From BRH-c25 sp012519325 (GTDB lineage: Bacteria > Bacillota > Clostridia > Lutisporales > Lutisporaceae): DNA of 64,000 nt. Shown piece by piece: positions 55,018 to 62,639 of the stretch (positions within the stretch are counted from its first letter, which is position 1; every line of letters begins with the position of its first letter). A program made the translations under genes and the position numbers. The notes beneath the pieces were generated by a model that saw only the letters and a list, made by a program, of their open reading frames with translations, had not been told where the DNA came from and did no database searches. The DNA is taken from the NCBI GenBank assembly GCA_050950645.1, contig JBMNHZ010000002.1:62001-126000 (forward strand), read 5' to 3'.

Positions 55018-55265
55018 AAAATATGAGAGCAACTGATAGTATGAATACCCTTCTTTAAGGTCTGAAAAGTATACGACATTATCAGAAAGGAGTATGGGTA
55101 AAAGTGTTGTTTGACTGAATATAATTTAAGTACTTCCTGTATATTATCAATGGATTCTTCAATAGTTCCCCCTTGGGAAGTTACACTATTTTCAAGACAT
55201 TTTGCAATATACCAGTTATCTTCCTTTTGGACAACAACAGTCACTTTAATACTCAGAACAAGCAT
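54882..55265 (-). pseudogene. HicB-like antitoxin, probably decayed
   Basis: Residues ~5-50 match the HicB antitoxin fold: TVVVQKEDNWYIAKCLENSV, SQGGTIEESIDNIQEVLKLY. After this the frame runs on for 75 residues of unlike sequence and overlaps the 3' end of the preceding gene. The normal stop (~70 residues) therefore seems to have been lost. No HicA toxin gene is adjacent. The start ATG has GGGGG only at its edge. It is likely a remnant of a toxin-antitoxin pair. Confidence 0.55.
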
Positions 55266-55439
55266 CCCCCTTAAAAGGTTTTGTTCCTTATAATTATTAT
55301 ATCGTAGTAAAGCTAGATTTAAACAGTTTTAAATGTTTGGGTCAATTTATGAACATAGCATAGTAATTATTATATGGGTGGTACAATATTACTGAAAGGA
55401 TTAACCTTACCTAAATCCAAACTATAAGCGATAGGAGTG

Positions 55440-55740
55440 ATGTATAAGCCTTTTACCGAACTTAATGTAGATAGGGTAATTGAAAAGCAAAAGGAAAAAG
55501 ATAAGAACTTTGCTGCGACATATGAAGCTCTGGGAAAAGAATGTTAATTGATTGAGAAAGCGATAAGATTTAGGAGGGAAAAAAGGATATCCAAGGCTGA
55601 ACTTCTAAAACTCACCGGGCTTTCAAGAAGAGCAATTTTCAGGATCGAAAAAAATGGGATATCCTGTGAAGTTAACAGATTTTATTAGATACCTGGATGG
55701 ATTAGATCTGGAATTATCATTAAAAAGAATTGAATTGTAA
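55440..55740 (+). pseudogene. HigA-type XRE antitoxin remnant
   Basis: Read from ATG 55440, the frame gives an N-terminal segment (MYKPFTELNVDRVIEKQKEK), then a stop TAA at 55545. It continues in frame with a helix-turn-helix (KAELLKLTGLSRRAIFRIEK), and after one surplus base near 55671 ends with FIRYLDGLDLELSLKRIEL. This order is that of HigA/XRE antitoxins of ~95 residues. With one stop and one frameshift it cannot make the full protein. The toxin partner is missing. Confidence 0.65.
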
Positions 55741-55885
55741 ATAAGATATAAGGATGCTACATTGCATAATAAAACCGAATATAATGTTTTGTCGAATTTT
55801 TGTTGACTATTTGGAAATATATTGTATAATGATAGTAGCATCACTACTATATGTAGCGATCAGTATAACACTCAGGCTGTTCTGA

Positions 55886-55953
55886 ACTGTATTTTACAGT
55901 ATCTATGTCAGCACCAAAAAGCTACAAGTTATGCCGAACTGTATTTGTACAGT
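55886..55953. promoter_or_regulatory. Two repeated operator-like dyads
   Basis: GAACTGTATTTTACAGTATC and GAACTGTATTTGTACAGTATC-like copies occur at 55885-55903 and 55937-55956. Each has the dyad ACTGTA/TACAGT, and they lie 52 bases apart. They resemble operators of phage-type repressors and lie ahead of the excisionase/integrase pair. Confidence 0.6.
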
Positions 55954-56029
55954 ATCCATGATGACAAGTAGTAAGCTCAGAGCATCTGAAGTCTGCAAAA
56001 ACAGATTATCTGTGATGCCGGTATATTGA

Positions 56030-56156
56030 ATATCACATGATTTTGTGATATTGAAATAGTTTTATTGATAACAAAAAATATGATCAATAAAGGACAAGTA
56101 TGTCCTTTTTTATCCAAAACGTCAGAGATATACTCTTTGACGTTTTGTATTTTTTG
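56030..56156 (+). terminator. Series of hairpins before the excisionase gene
   Basis: Three hairpins follow each other: ATATCACA/TGTGATAT (56030-56051); AAAGGACA/TGTCCTTT with T-run (56089-56112); and CAAAACGTCA/TGACGTTTTG with T-run (56115-56156). The last two are good terminators just before the excisionase ribosome site. They would shield or attenuate the recombination genes. Confidence 0.65.
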
Positions 56157-56174
56157 TGGTCAGGAGGTGGTATT

Positions 56175-56351
56175 GTGTTTGAGAAATATGCTGATGTGGT
56201 CAGTGTCGAGCAGTTGTGTGAAATGTTGAGTATTTGCAAAACACAGGCATATATGCTGCTTAGAGTGGGCTTAATTAAGTCAAAAAAGGTAGGGCGTATT
56301 TATAAGATACCCAAGAAGTATATTGTACAGTACCTTGAATCAGGTTTATAA
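56175..56351 (+). CDS. Excisionase-type helix-turn-helix protein
   Basis: GTG start with GGAGGTGG ahead. The ~58-residue protein is a MerR-like winged helix of the Xis/AlpA class: VVSVEQLCEMLSICKTQAYM, then GLIKSKKVGRIYKIPKKYI. Its place 33 bp before the integrase and its size indicate a recombination directionality factor that also may control the integrase. Confidence 0.8.
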   Translation: MFEKYADVVSVEQLCEMLSICKTQAYMLLRVGLIKSKKVGRIYKIPKKYIVQYLESGL

Positions 56352-56384
56352 TTAGTGTAATAGAAGGTGCGGGAAGGAGGCAGG

Positions 56385-57551
56385 ATGAACGGGAGCCTTC
56401 AAAAGAAAGGTTTGATGTATTATGTTGTTTATCGTGATAGTAAAGGAAAGCAAAGATGGGTAAACACTAAATGCAAAGAAAAGAATAAGGCAAAATCAAT
56501 AATGCGTGATATTCTCTATGAGTTGGACCATGGTACCTTTATTGAACCCCGGAAGGAAATGTTTATTGATTTTCTTATCGACTATTATAATGAAATTGTA
56601 CAGCCGGACGTAGAAATGACAACATTTGATGGATATATGAACATCCTGAATAATCACATTGTGCCGTATTTTAAGGACAGGCGTTATAAAACCCAGGATA
56701 TAAAGACTATTGATTTGCAGGAATACTTCAATGAGAAATACAAACAAGGGTTAAAGACTTCTACATTGAATAGGCATTTGTCAATATTTAAGCGGTTTTT
56801 CTCCTACGTAGAGGATATGGATCTTATATTCAAGAATCCAACCAGAAAAATAAAGTTACGTAAGAACGAAAAAACCGAACAAGGATGTTATAGTATCGAA
56901 GAATTAAACAGGCTATTTGAGGTATTGGGGAGTGATGTAATATCACCGGCTGTTGTATTAGCTTCAAGGTATGCTATGCGTAGGGGGGAACTGCTCGGAT
57001 TACGGTGGCAGGATATTGATTTTGACAGACAGACTTTAAATATTGTCAATACAAGGACTAAGGTATTAAGGGCAGTTGAAAAGGGGCCTAAGTCAAAAAA
57101 ATCGAAAAAAGAATTTTATCTGTTTAGTGATATAGCTGAATATTTACTGTTGCTTAAACAAAGACAAGAGGAGGATGCAGAATTTTTCGGTGACTGCTAT
57201 AATCAAAACGATTATGTCGTGCGATACCCTGATGGAAGACCGATATCGATTGCAGCACTAAACAGCAGGTTCAAAAATATACTTGAAAGGAATGAGTTGC
57301 GTCATATCAGACTTCACGATTTGCGTCACACTGTTGCAACATTGATGCTTGAGGGTGGTTTTTATATTAAAGTGGTTCAAGACTGGATGAGACACTCAAG
57401 CACTAAGACATTGATGGGGATATATGCGCATATAAGTCCGGATAAAAGCAATAGTATGAATTCGGAAATTGAGCAATACTTCGTTTCTAACATCGATAGT
57501 TCTCGTGTTAGAAAAGTGTTAGAAAATCAGGGAAAACAGGAAGAAAACTAA
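56385..57551 (+). CDS. Tyrosine-type site-specific integrase
   Basis: ATG 56385 has AAGGAGG five bases upstream. The 388-residue protein has an N-terminal arm-binding domain (YYVVYRDSKGKQRWVNTK), a SAM-like core-binding domain (~65-165) and the catalytic domain. Visible catalytic residues are Arg in AMRRGELLGLRW near 206, HDLRHT near 312, His in DWMRHSS near 338 and Tyr in GIYAHIS near 348. attR starts 15 bases after the stop. It should integrate and, with the excisionase, remove the element. Confidence 0.92.
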   Translation: MNGSLQKKGLMYYVVYRDSKGKQRWVNTKCKEKNKAKSIMRDILYELDHGTFIEPRKEMFIDFLIDYYNEIVQPDVEMTTFDGYMNILNNHIVPYFKDRRYKTQDIKTIDLQEYFNEKYKQGLKTSTLNRHLSIFKRFFSYVEDMDLIFKNPTRKIKLRKNEKTEQGCYSIEELNRLFEVLGSDVISPAVVLASRYAMRRGELLGLRWQDIDFDRQTLNIVNTRTKVLRAVEKGPKSKKSKKEFYLFSDIAEYLLLLKQRQEEDAEFFGDCYNQNDYVVRYPDGRPISIAALNSRFKNILERNELRHIRLHDLRHTVATLMLEGGFYIKVVQDWMRHSSTKTLMGIYAHISPDKSNSMNSEIEQYFVSNIDSSRVRKVLENQGKQEEN

Positions 57552-57560
57552 AAAATGAAT

Positions 57561-57602
57561 GACTTGAAACATAGTAATTTCAATGTTATTATGTAAGGGT
57601 TG
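57561..57602. repeat. attR repeat, containing the queT promoter
   Basis: This copy holds TTGAAA (57564-57569), exactly 17 bases, TATTAT (57587-57592), a good sigma-A promoter. Transcription from it would start near 57599 and run directly into the preQ1 riboswitch and queT. Confidence 0.82.
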
Positions 57603-57610
57603 ATAAAATC

Positions 57611-57653
57611 AGTCAGTTCGAGACCATCCTGACTTAAAACAAAACTATGGAGG
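57611..57653 (+). promoter_or_regulatory. preQ1-I riboswitch of queT
   Basis: The stem AGTCAG/CTGACT encloses a 12-base loop TTCGAGACCATC. It is followed by the A-rich tail TTAAAACAAAACTA that joins the ribosome site TGGAGG. The order stem, loop starting TTC, stem, A-rich tail, Shine-Dalgarno is the preQ1-I pattern, and QueT is a classic target. Ligand binding would hide the ribosome site and reduce translation. Confidence 0.8.
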
Positions 57654-57659
57654 ATAAAA

Positions 57660-58124
57660 ATGAATAAAAGTAAATACCTGGTACATGCAGCTTCCATTGC
57701 AGCCGTATATGCAGTGCTTACAATTGCATTTGCACCATTAAGCTACGGGCAGATACAGGTCAGATTTGCAGAAGCGCTGACCATTCTGCCGTTCTTTACA
57801 CCTGCTGCCATACCGGGTCTTTTTGTAGGCTGCATAGCAGCAAACTTTTTCAGCCCCGGGGGCATTCTTGATGTAGTATTCGGGAGTGCTGCAACACTAA
57901 TTGCCGCATATCTGTCATACAAAATGCCGTCAAGGTGGCTGGTGCCGCTGCCGCCGGTAATTGTAAACGGAATAATTATCGGATACCTTCTGCATTATCT
58001 GTATCAGCTGCCTTTGCTGATAACTATAGGCTGGGTGGCATTAGGCGAATTGATATCCTGCTATTTCATCGGATATCCGCTGATTTTGATTTTGGAAAGA
58101 TATAGGGATAAGATATTCAAATAA
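57660..58124 (+). CDS. queT: Queuosine precursor transporter QueT
   Basis: The 154-residue protein with about five helices belongs to the QueT (DUF988) S-components of ECF transporters. Diagnostic text is AVYAVLTIAFAPLSYGQIQV near 16, RFAEALTILPFFTPAAIPGL near 37 and GCIAANFFSPGGILDVVFGS near 58. It imports preQ1 or a similar precursor with a shared ECF module encoded elsewhere. The preQ1 riboswitch directly upstream supports the role. Confidence 0.93.
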   Translation: MNKSKYLVHAASIAAVYAVLTIAFAPLSYGQIQVRFAEALTILPFFTPAAIPGLFVGCIAANFFSPGGILDVVFGSAATLIAAYLSYKMPSRWLVPLPPVIVNGIIIGYLLHYLYQLPLLITIGWVALGELISCYFIGYPLILILERYRDKIFK

Positions 58125-58153
58125 GAAATGCGTCAAATGACGCATTTCTTATT
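58120..58153. terminator. Bidirectional terminator between queT and patB
   Basis: AATAAGAAATGCGTCA and TGACGCATTTCTTATT form a perfect 16-bp stem with a two-base loop. Both convergent stop codons lie within the arms. Confidence 0.9.
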
Positions 58154-59324
58154 ATAGCATATCCACTGCATTTTCTATCCGCTTCAACCCTTCTTCCAAA
58201 AGGCTTCTTGGACAAGCGGCATTTAGACGCATAAAACCTTCTCCCCCTGCACCGAAGACCGCTCCGTCATTTAATCCTACTTTGGCTTTGTGTATAAAGA
58301 AATCAACCAGATCTTTCTGATTCATACCAAGTTCCTTACAGTCCAACCAGGCCAGATAAGTTCCTTGTGGTTTTGACACTTTAATATTCGGTATTTTGGT
58401 AATGAAATAATCAACCAGGAAGTCAAGATTGCCTTCCAGATATGGTAGAGCCTGTTCAAGCCACTCTTCGCCATAGGTGTATGCTGCTTCAAGGGCAATT
58501 ATGCCGAATAAATTCTTTGCTTCTGCATTCAGACGGTTCATTGTGTTTTTAAATTCACCCCGTAATGTATCATCTGATATTATCACAGCTGATGTGTATA
58601 GACCGGCAATATTAAAGGTTTTGCTCGGAGCCATACAGGTAACGGTTCGTTCTGCCAGATCTTCTGAGATTGAAGCTATGGGAATGTGGGTATGCTTACC
58701 GAATATCAGGTCTGAGTGTATCTCATCAGAGACTATGATAACATTATATCGTATGCACAATTCACCTATTTTTTCAAGCTCCTCCCTGCTCCATACCCGG
58801 CCTACCGGATTGTGTGGATTGCAAAGGATAATCACCTTTACTCCAGTCTTTAACTTACTCTCCAAATCTTTAAAGTCAATTGTGTATTGATGATTTTCAT
58901 ATATTAACTGGTTGTTTACAATTACTCGGTTGTTGCTTTCTATTGCTGAGAAAAACGGATAATAAACGGGAGATTGCAATAGAATTTTATCACCCGGTTC
59001 CGAATAGGAAAGTATGCTTAAGGATATAGCGGGGACTACACCGGCGCTTACCTCAATCCATTTATTATCTATTTGCCACCCGTGCCTTTTTTTCATCCAG
59101 TTGCTGATGGAAGAATAGAAGGACTCTGGTTTTTCCGTATAGCCATATATTCCATGCTGTGCTCTATTTACCACAGCATCAATAACTGGTTGAGGGGCTT
59201 CAAAATCCATATCAGCTATCCACATAGGAAGAATATCGGCCGCCCCGAAGGTTTTGTCTAATCCGTCCCATTTTATTGCATTTGTACCATTTCGTAATAT
59301 TATTTTATCAAAGTCGTATTGCAT
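58152..59324 (-). CDS. MalY/PatB-type PLP-dependent C-S lyase
   Basis: ATG 59324 has AAAGGA upstream; a start 45 bases earlier has none. The 390-residue protein is a fold-type I PLP enzyme of the cystathionine beta-lyase/MalY group. It has LPMWIADMDFEAPQPV near 35, HGIYGYTEKPESFY near 60, CNPHNPVGRVWS near 168, SDEIHSDLIFG near 200 and the PLP lysine in APSKTFNIAGL near 235. It cleaves C-S bonds in cystathionine or cysteine conjugates to yield thiol, pyruvate and ammonia. Confidence 0.9.
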   Translation of the reverse strand: MQYDFDKIILRNGTNAIKWDGLDKTFGAADILPMWIADMDFEAPQPVIDAVVNRAQHGIYGYTEKPESFYSSISNWMKKRHGWQIDNKWIEVSAGVVPAISLSILSYSEPGDKILLQSPVYYPFFSAIESNNRVIVNNQLIYENHQYTIDFKDLESKLKTGVKVIILCNPHNPVGRVWSREELEKIGELCIRYNVIIVSDEIHSDLIFGKHTHIPIASISEDLAERTVTCMAPSKTFNIAGLYTSAVIISDDTLRGEFKNTMNRLNAEAKNLFGIIALEAAYTYGEEWLEQALPYLEGNLDFLVDYFITKIPNIKVSKPQGTYLAWLDCKELGMNQKDLVDFFIHKAKVGLNDGAVFGAGGEGFMRLNAACPRSLLEEGLKRIENAVDML

Positions 59325-59340
59325 TGTTATTGTTCCTTTA

Positions 59341-60705
59341 TTACATGTATTTCTCTGCAATTTGAGCAAGGGGGCTTCTCTCCACCTTGTTCAAGGTTAC
59401 ATGGCCTGTAATCTGGAAGGGCTTCATTTTTTCTATAGTATATACAAGTCCGTTTGAACGTTCATCTACCAGCACATTATCTATTTGACTGTCTGTAGGA
59501 TCGCCCAGGAAGACGAATTTGGCGCCAAAGCCTGCACGGGTCAGCATCATTTTGGCAAGATGAGGGGTAATCTCCTGTGCTTCATCTACTACTACAAGAG
59601 CATCGGACAGTGTCCTTCCCCGCATATAGGTGAAGGTCTTGGTCTCAATAATTCCGTGCTGTCTGTAGTCCTCAATGAAGGAATCTACTGTAAAGGTGGG
59701 TTTGGCCATGGATTCTGATTTAACCGGTTTTTCCTTGCGCCTGTACCTGTTTCCGAAAAGATTGTCTACTGCATCGTAGAAGGAGCCCATCCAGGGCTTC
59801 AGTTTTTCCTCTTCTGAGCCCGGCAGAAAGCCTATATCGCTGCCGGCCGGAACAACAGGCTTAATAAATACAATTTTTCTGTATACTTCTTCCTCAATAA
59901 CCTTCTGTAAGGATACTGCAGTGGATAGTATGGTTTTTCCGGAGCCTGCGCCTCCGGCTAATGTAACAAAATGAATATTGTTATCCATAAGCAGTTCAAA
60001 GGCCATTTTCTGCTCTCTGTTGATAGGAACCAGCCCCCAGGCGGAATTGTTTGCATGCTTCAGCGGAACTATCTTGTCTCCGTTAAAAATTGTGAGAACA
60101 CCACTACTTGAGGTGTCATTGCTTTTTACCTGGATAAACTCATTGGGATAAATGGTTTCATCAAGCTGTTTCGGCAGTTTCAATCCATCCTTGAAAATTT
60201 TATCGATGTCTCTTGAAGGAAGCATCAGCTCGGTATAGCCCGTATATATGGATTCGACAGAGACCTTGTCGGTTTCATAGTCCTGTACAATGATTCCCAA
60301 ACTGTCGCCTTTTATTGCCATATATACATCTTTTGTCACAAGTATGGTCGGTTGCTCAGTATTTTCCCTTTGAAGATTTTTAGTGAGTGCCAGTATCTTA
60401 TTATCAGTTTTTGAAAGATCCAGGCCATCCGGCAGCTCAATTGACTCCAGATGATTCAATTCAATCTTGAGCATGCCTCCGCCGGGCAAACTAACCCCTT
60501 CACTTAGACTGCCATATTCACGAAGCTTGTTTATTTCTCTTGCTGCACATCTTGCGTGAAAACCCAACATACCCTCCCTTTTTTTTAAACTATCCAATTC
60601 TTCAACTACCATAATCGGGATTATCACGTTGTTATCCTGGAAATTGGAGATACAATAAGGATCATGTACTAGCACATTTGTGTCAAGAATAAAGTTCTTT
60701 ACCAT
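59341..60705 (-). CDS. PhoH-family ATPase with N-terminal PIN domain
   Basis: ATG 60705 with GGAGG upstream; longer starts lack a site. The 454-residue protein joins a PIN nuclease domain (residues ~3-140: FILDTNVLVHDPYCI, VVEELDSLKKR) to a PhoH ATPase domain (~245-454). The latter has Walker A LAGGAGSGKTIL, Walker B ALVVVDEAQEITP and MLTRAGFGAKFVFLGD. This is the YlaK/PhoH2 type, thought to unwind and cut RNA. It may act in RNA turnover or as a toxin-like RNase under stress. Confidence 0.9.
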   Translation of the reverse strand: MVKNFILDTNVLVHDPYCISNFQDNNVIIPIMVVEELDSLKKREGMLGFHARCAAREINKLREYGSLSEGVSLPGGGMLKIELNHLESIELPDGLDLSKTDNKILALTKNLQRENTEQPTILVTKDVYMAIKGDSLGIIVQDYETDKVSVESIYTGYTELMLPSRDIDKIFKDGLKLPKQLDETIYPNEFIQVKSNDTSSSGVLTIFNGDKIVPLKHANNSAWGLVPINREQKMAFELLMDNNIHFVTLAGGAGSGKTILSTAVSLQKVIEEEVYRKIVFIKPVVPAGSDIGFLPGSEEEKLKPWMGSFYDAVDNLFGNRYRRKEKPVKSESMAKPTFTVDSFIEDYRQHGIIETKTFTYMRGRTLSDALVVVDEAQEITPHLAKMMLTRAGFGAKFVFLGDPTDSQIDNVLVDERSNGLVYTIEKMKPFQITGHVTLNKVERSPLAQIAEKYM

Positions 60706-60960
60706 GCACTTACCTCCATATAAGAATTCAAGTATGCTTTCCGGTATATGGCTCCATTTTAGAGTTGAATCATGTATCATATAAATTCTGCCAAATATAA
60801 GCAAATTCCTTTAATTGTCGAGTAAAATTTACATAAAAGTGACAAGGAAATTATTGGTATGTTCATAGTTCAATATACTATTATTTTATGCCGGACAAAT
60901 ACATTCTAAATACTTATTTGCAGTGCAACAGCGTGTTAAAGAAAATAAAAAAAAACAGAA

Positions 60961-60995
60961 ATTGTATTGATAATGGGAACGATTATCAATACAAT
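60961..60995. promoter_or_regulatory. Fur-type operator enclosing the ZIP transporter promoter
   Basis: ATTGTATTGATAAT-GGGAACG-ATTATCAATACAAT is a perfect 14-7-14 inverted repeat, containing the Fur-box hexamers GATAAT and ATTATC. Inside it lies a sigma-A promoter, TTGATA (60967-60972), 17 bases, TACAAT (60990-60995). Binding of a Fur-family repressor (Fur, Zur or PerR) would block transcription. The rest of 60706-61058 holds no gene. Confidence 0.8.
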
Positions 60996-61058
60996 AGAAA
61001 CAGGTAAATAATCAGCAATATATATTCAGTTTAACAGTAATGAGAGAAGGTTGTGCAG

Positions 61059-61877
61059 ATGAATAGCGATACAATACTAATAGCCTTTGGACTTACTTTA
61101 ATAGCAGGGATATCTACAGGAATAGGCAGTCTTATGGCATTCTTTACAAAAAGAACAAACGAGAAAGTAATATCCGGAGTATTGGGTTTTTCTGCGGGAG
61201 TTATGATATATGTATCTTTGGTGGATATACTTCCTCATGCCAATAATATGCTTACAGCTTCCATGGGGGACAAGAAAGGCAGTTGGGTTTCACTGATATC
61301 CTTTTTTGGAGGAATACTACTGATAGCTGTGATTGATAACCTTATTCCCTCCTTTGAAAATCCGCATGAAAGCAGGAGAGTGGAGGATATGGGGGAAAAT
61401 TATTGCAATATAAAAGGAAATAATACGCAGCTTATGAAAATGGGAGTTCTTACAGCGGTTGCTATAGGAGTACATAACTTCCCGGAAGGGATTGCAACCT
61501 TTATTGCAGCACTTAAGGATCCTAACTTGGGCATAGCAATTACAATTGCCATAGCAATACATAATATACCTGAAGGTATTGCCGTATCCGTACCCATTTA
61601 CTGTGCCACCGGAAACAGGAAAAAAGCCCTTGTCTATTCTTTTCTATCAGGCTTGTCAGAGCCACTGGGAGCGTTGCTTGCATATATTTTTCTGATGCCG
61701 ATAATAAGCGATCAAGTTTTTGGGATAATGTTCGCACTTGTGGCGGGTATAATGGTTTTTATATCCTTGGATGAACTTCTTCCAAGTGCGAGAGAGTATG
61801 GTGAAGCACATATTTCCACTTATGGCCTTGTGGCGGGAATGGCAGTAATGGGAATAAGCATGTTACTATTTTTGTAA
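61059..61877 (+). CDS. ZIP-family metal transporter (ZupT-like)
   Basis: ATG 61059 with GAGAAGG eight bases upstream; GTG 61053 is too close. The 272-residue membrane protein has eight helices, with the two metal-binding motifs HNFPEGIATF near residue 140 and HNIPEGIAVSVPI near 169 characteristic of ZIP proteins. It imports Zn2+, Fe2+ or Mn2+. The Fur-type operator upstream suggests repression when the metal is plentiful. Confidence 0.9.
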   Translation: MNSDTILIAFGLTLIAGISTGIGSLMAFFTKRTNEKVISGVLGFSAGVMIYVSLVDILPHANNMLTASMGDKKGSWVSLISFFGGILLIAVIDNLIPSFENPHESRRVEDMGENYCNIKGNNTQLMKMGVLTAVAIGVHNFPEGIATFIAALKDPNLGIAITIAIAIHNIPEGIAVSVPIYCATGNRKKALVYSFLSGLSEPLGALLAYIFLMPIISDQVFGIMFALVAGIMVFISLDELLPSAREYGEAHISTYGLVAGMAVMGISMLLFL

Positions 61878-61997
61878 AAACTTAAGAAAAAGCATGAAAA
61901 ATGCTGGATCTATATTATGAGGAAAAACCCGCCGATAAACCACCGCAAAATTTGAAAAACGGAATGATGAAAGTTTAGTATAAAAGACCTGCAATTA

Positions 61998-62080
61998 AGG
62001 TACTATATTGCTGTAGATAGCTTAATTACAGCATAGTGCCAAAATTTACGATTGACAAAGCAGCAATTTTTATATAATAT
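61998..62080 (+). promoter_or_regulatory. Hairpin and promoter before tRNA-Arg(CCT)
   Basis: GGTACTATATTGCTGTA pairs, with a bulge, with TACAGCATAGTGCC (61992-62040), possibly ending the transcript from upstream. TTGACA (62052-62057), 17 bases, TAATAT (62075-62080) is the tRNA promoter. 61878-61991 holds no gene. Confidence 0.7.
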
Positions 62081-62099
62081 TTTAATGTGAGTCTACTGT

Positions 62100-62176
62100 G
62101 CACCTATAGCTCAGCAGGATAGAGCGACGGTTTCCTAAACCGCAGGCCGGGGGTTCGAATCCCTCTAGGTGCACCA
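62100..62176 (+). tRNA. tRNA-Arg, anticodon CCT
   Basis: Acceptor arms GCACCTA and TAGGTGC pair fully. The anticodon loop TTCCTAA (anticodon CCT, reading AGG) is closed by CGGT/ACCG. The T arm GGGGG-TTCGAAT-CCCTC is normal and CCA is encoded at 62174-62176. Confidence 0.95.
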
Positions 62177-62468
62177 TTTATGATTATAGTAATACCAAGC
62201 TATATAAGTTTGGTATTTTTTGTTAAAATGAATTAAGGGATTCGAACCCGGGAGGGCGCGAACGTAAAACAAAATGACCCTGTGCGGTCATTTTGAAGTG
62301 AGCGTAGGAGCCCGGTACCGGAGCGGAGCGAGGGTGGGTGACGTCACAAGCATGCGAAGCAGGCGGCGAATCCCTCTAGGTGCACCATTTATGATTATAG
62401 TAATACCAAGCTATATAAGTTTGGTATTTTTTGTTAAAATGAATCAAGGGATTCGAACCCGGGAGGGC
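62156..62468. repeat. Direct repeat of the tRNA 3' end with its terminator
   Basis: Bases 62156-62257 and 62367-62468 are the same over 102 bp with one difference. Each copy begins with the 3' part of the tRNA (T loop to CCA), carries the terminator AATACCAA/TTGGTATT, and ends with the reverse complement of a tRNA T arm (GGATTCGAACCCGGGAGG). The 109 bases between hold a hairpin AAAATGACC/GGTCATTTT and GC-rich DNA unlike the neighbourhood. No coding potential is seen. Confidence 0.8.
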
Positions 62469-62548
62469 AACTTGGATACAAGCTGTTAGACTGGTATCTT
62501 ATACATGAGCATGGATCTGAGACTGAAGAATACATAATATGAAAGACA

Positions 62549-62612
62549 TTGACAAGTGCAAGCCCAGATTGATATAATTCATATAACAACTTGTAAGTTA
62601 GCGACAAGTTGT
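62549..62612 (+). promoter_or_regulatory. Promoter and dyad before gpgS
   Basis: TTGACA (62549-62554), 18 bases, TATAAT (62573-62578), followed by the 9-bp perfect dyad ACAACTTGT/ACAAGTTGT (62586-62612) at the transcription start region, which may be an operator. Confidence 0.65.
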
Positions 62613-62639
62613 CAGCTGTTTGTTAGGGGGGGAATCAGA

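Larger units (their letters stand above)
51299..57602. mobile_element. Small integrated genetic element (integrase, excisionase, cargo) flanked by att repeats
   Basis: A 36-bp perfect direct repeat lies at 51306-51341 and 57567-57602, each preceded by GACTTG plus A. The right copy follows the integrase stop by 15 bases, as usual for attR. Between the repeats are an ISLre2, a membrane coiled-coil protein, a copper-amine-oxidase-N-type secreted protein, decayed toxin-antitoxin genes, repeated operators, an excisionase and the integrase. There are no replication, capsid or conjugation genes, so it is probably a degenerate or satellite-type element of 6.3 kb. Before integration the GYF_2 gene would have been directly followed by the queT promoter and riboswitch. 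Confidence 0.8.
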
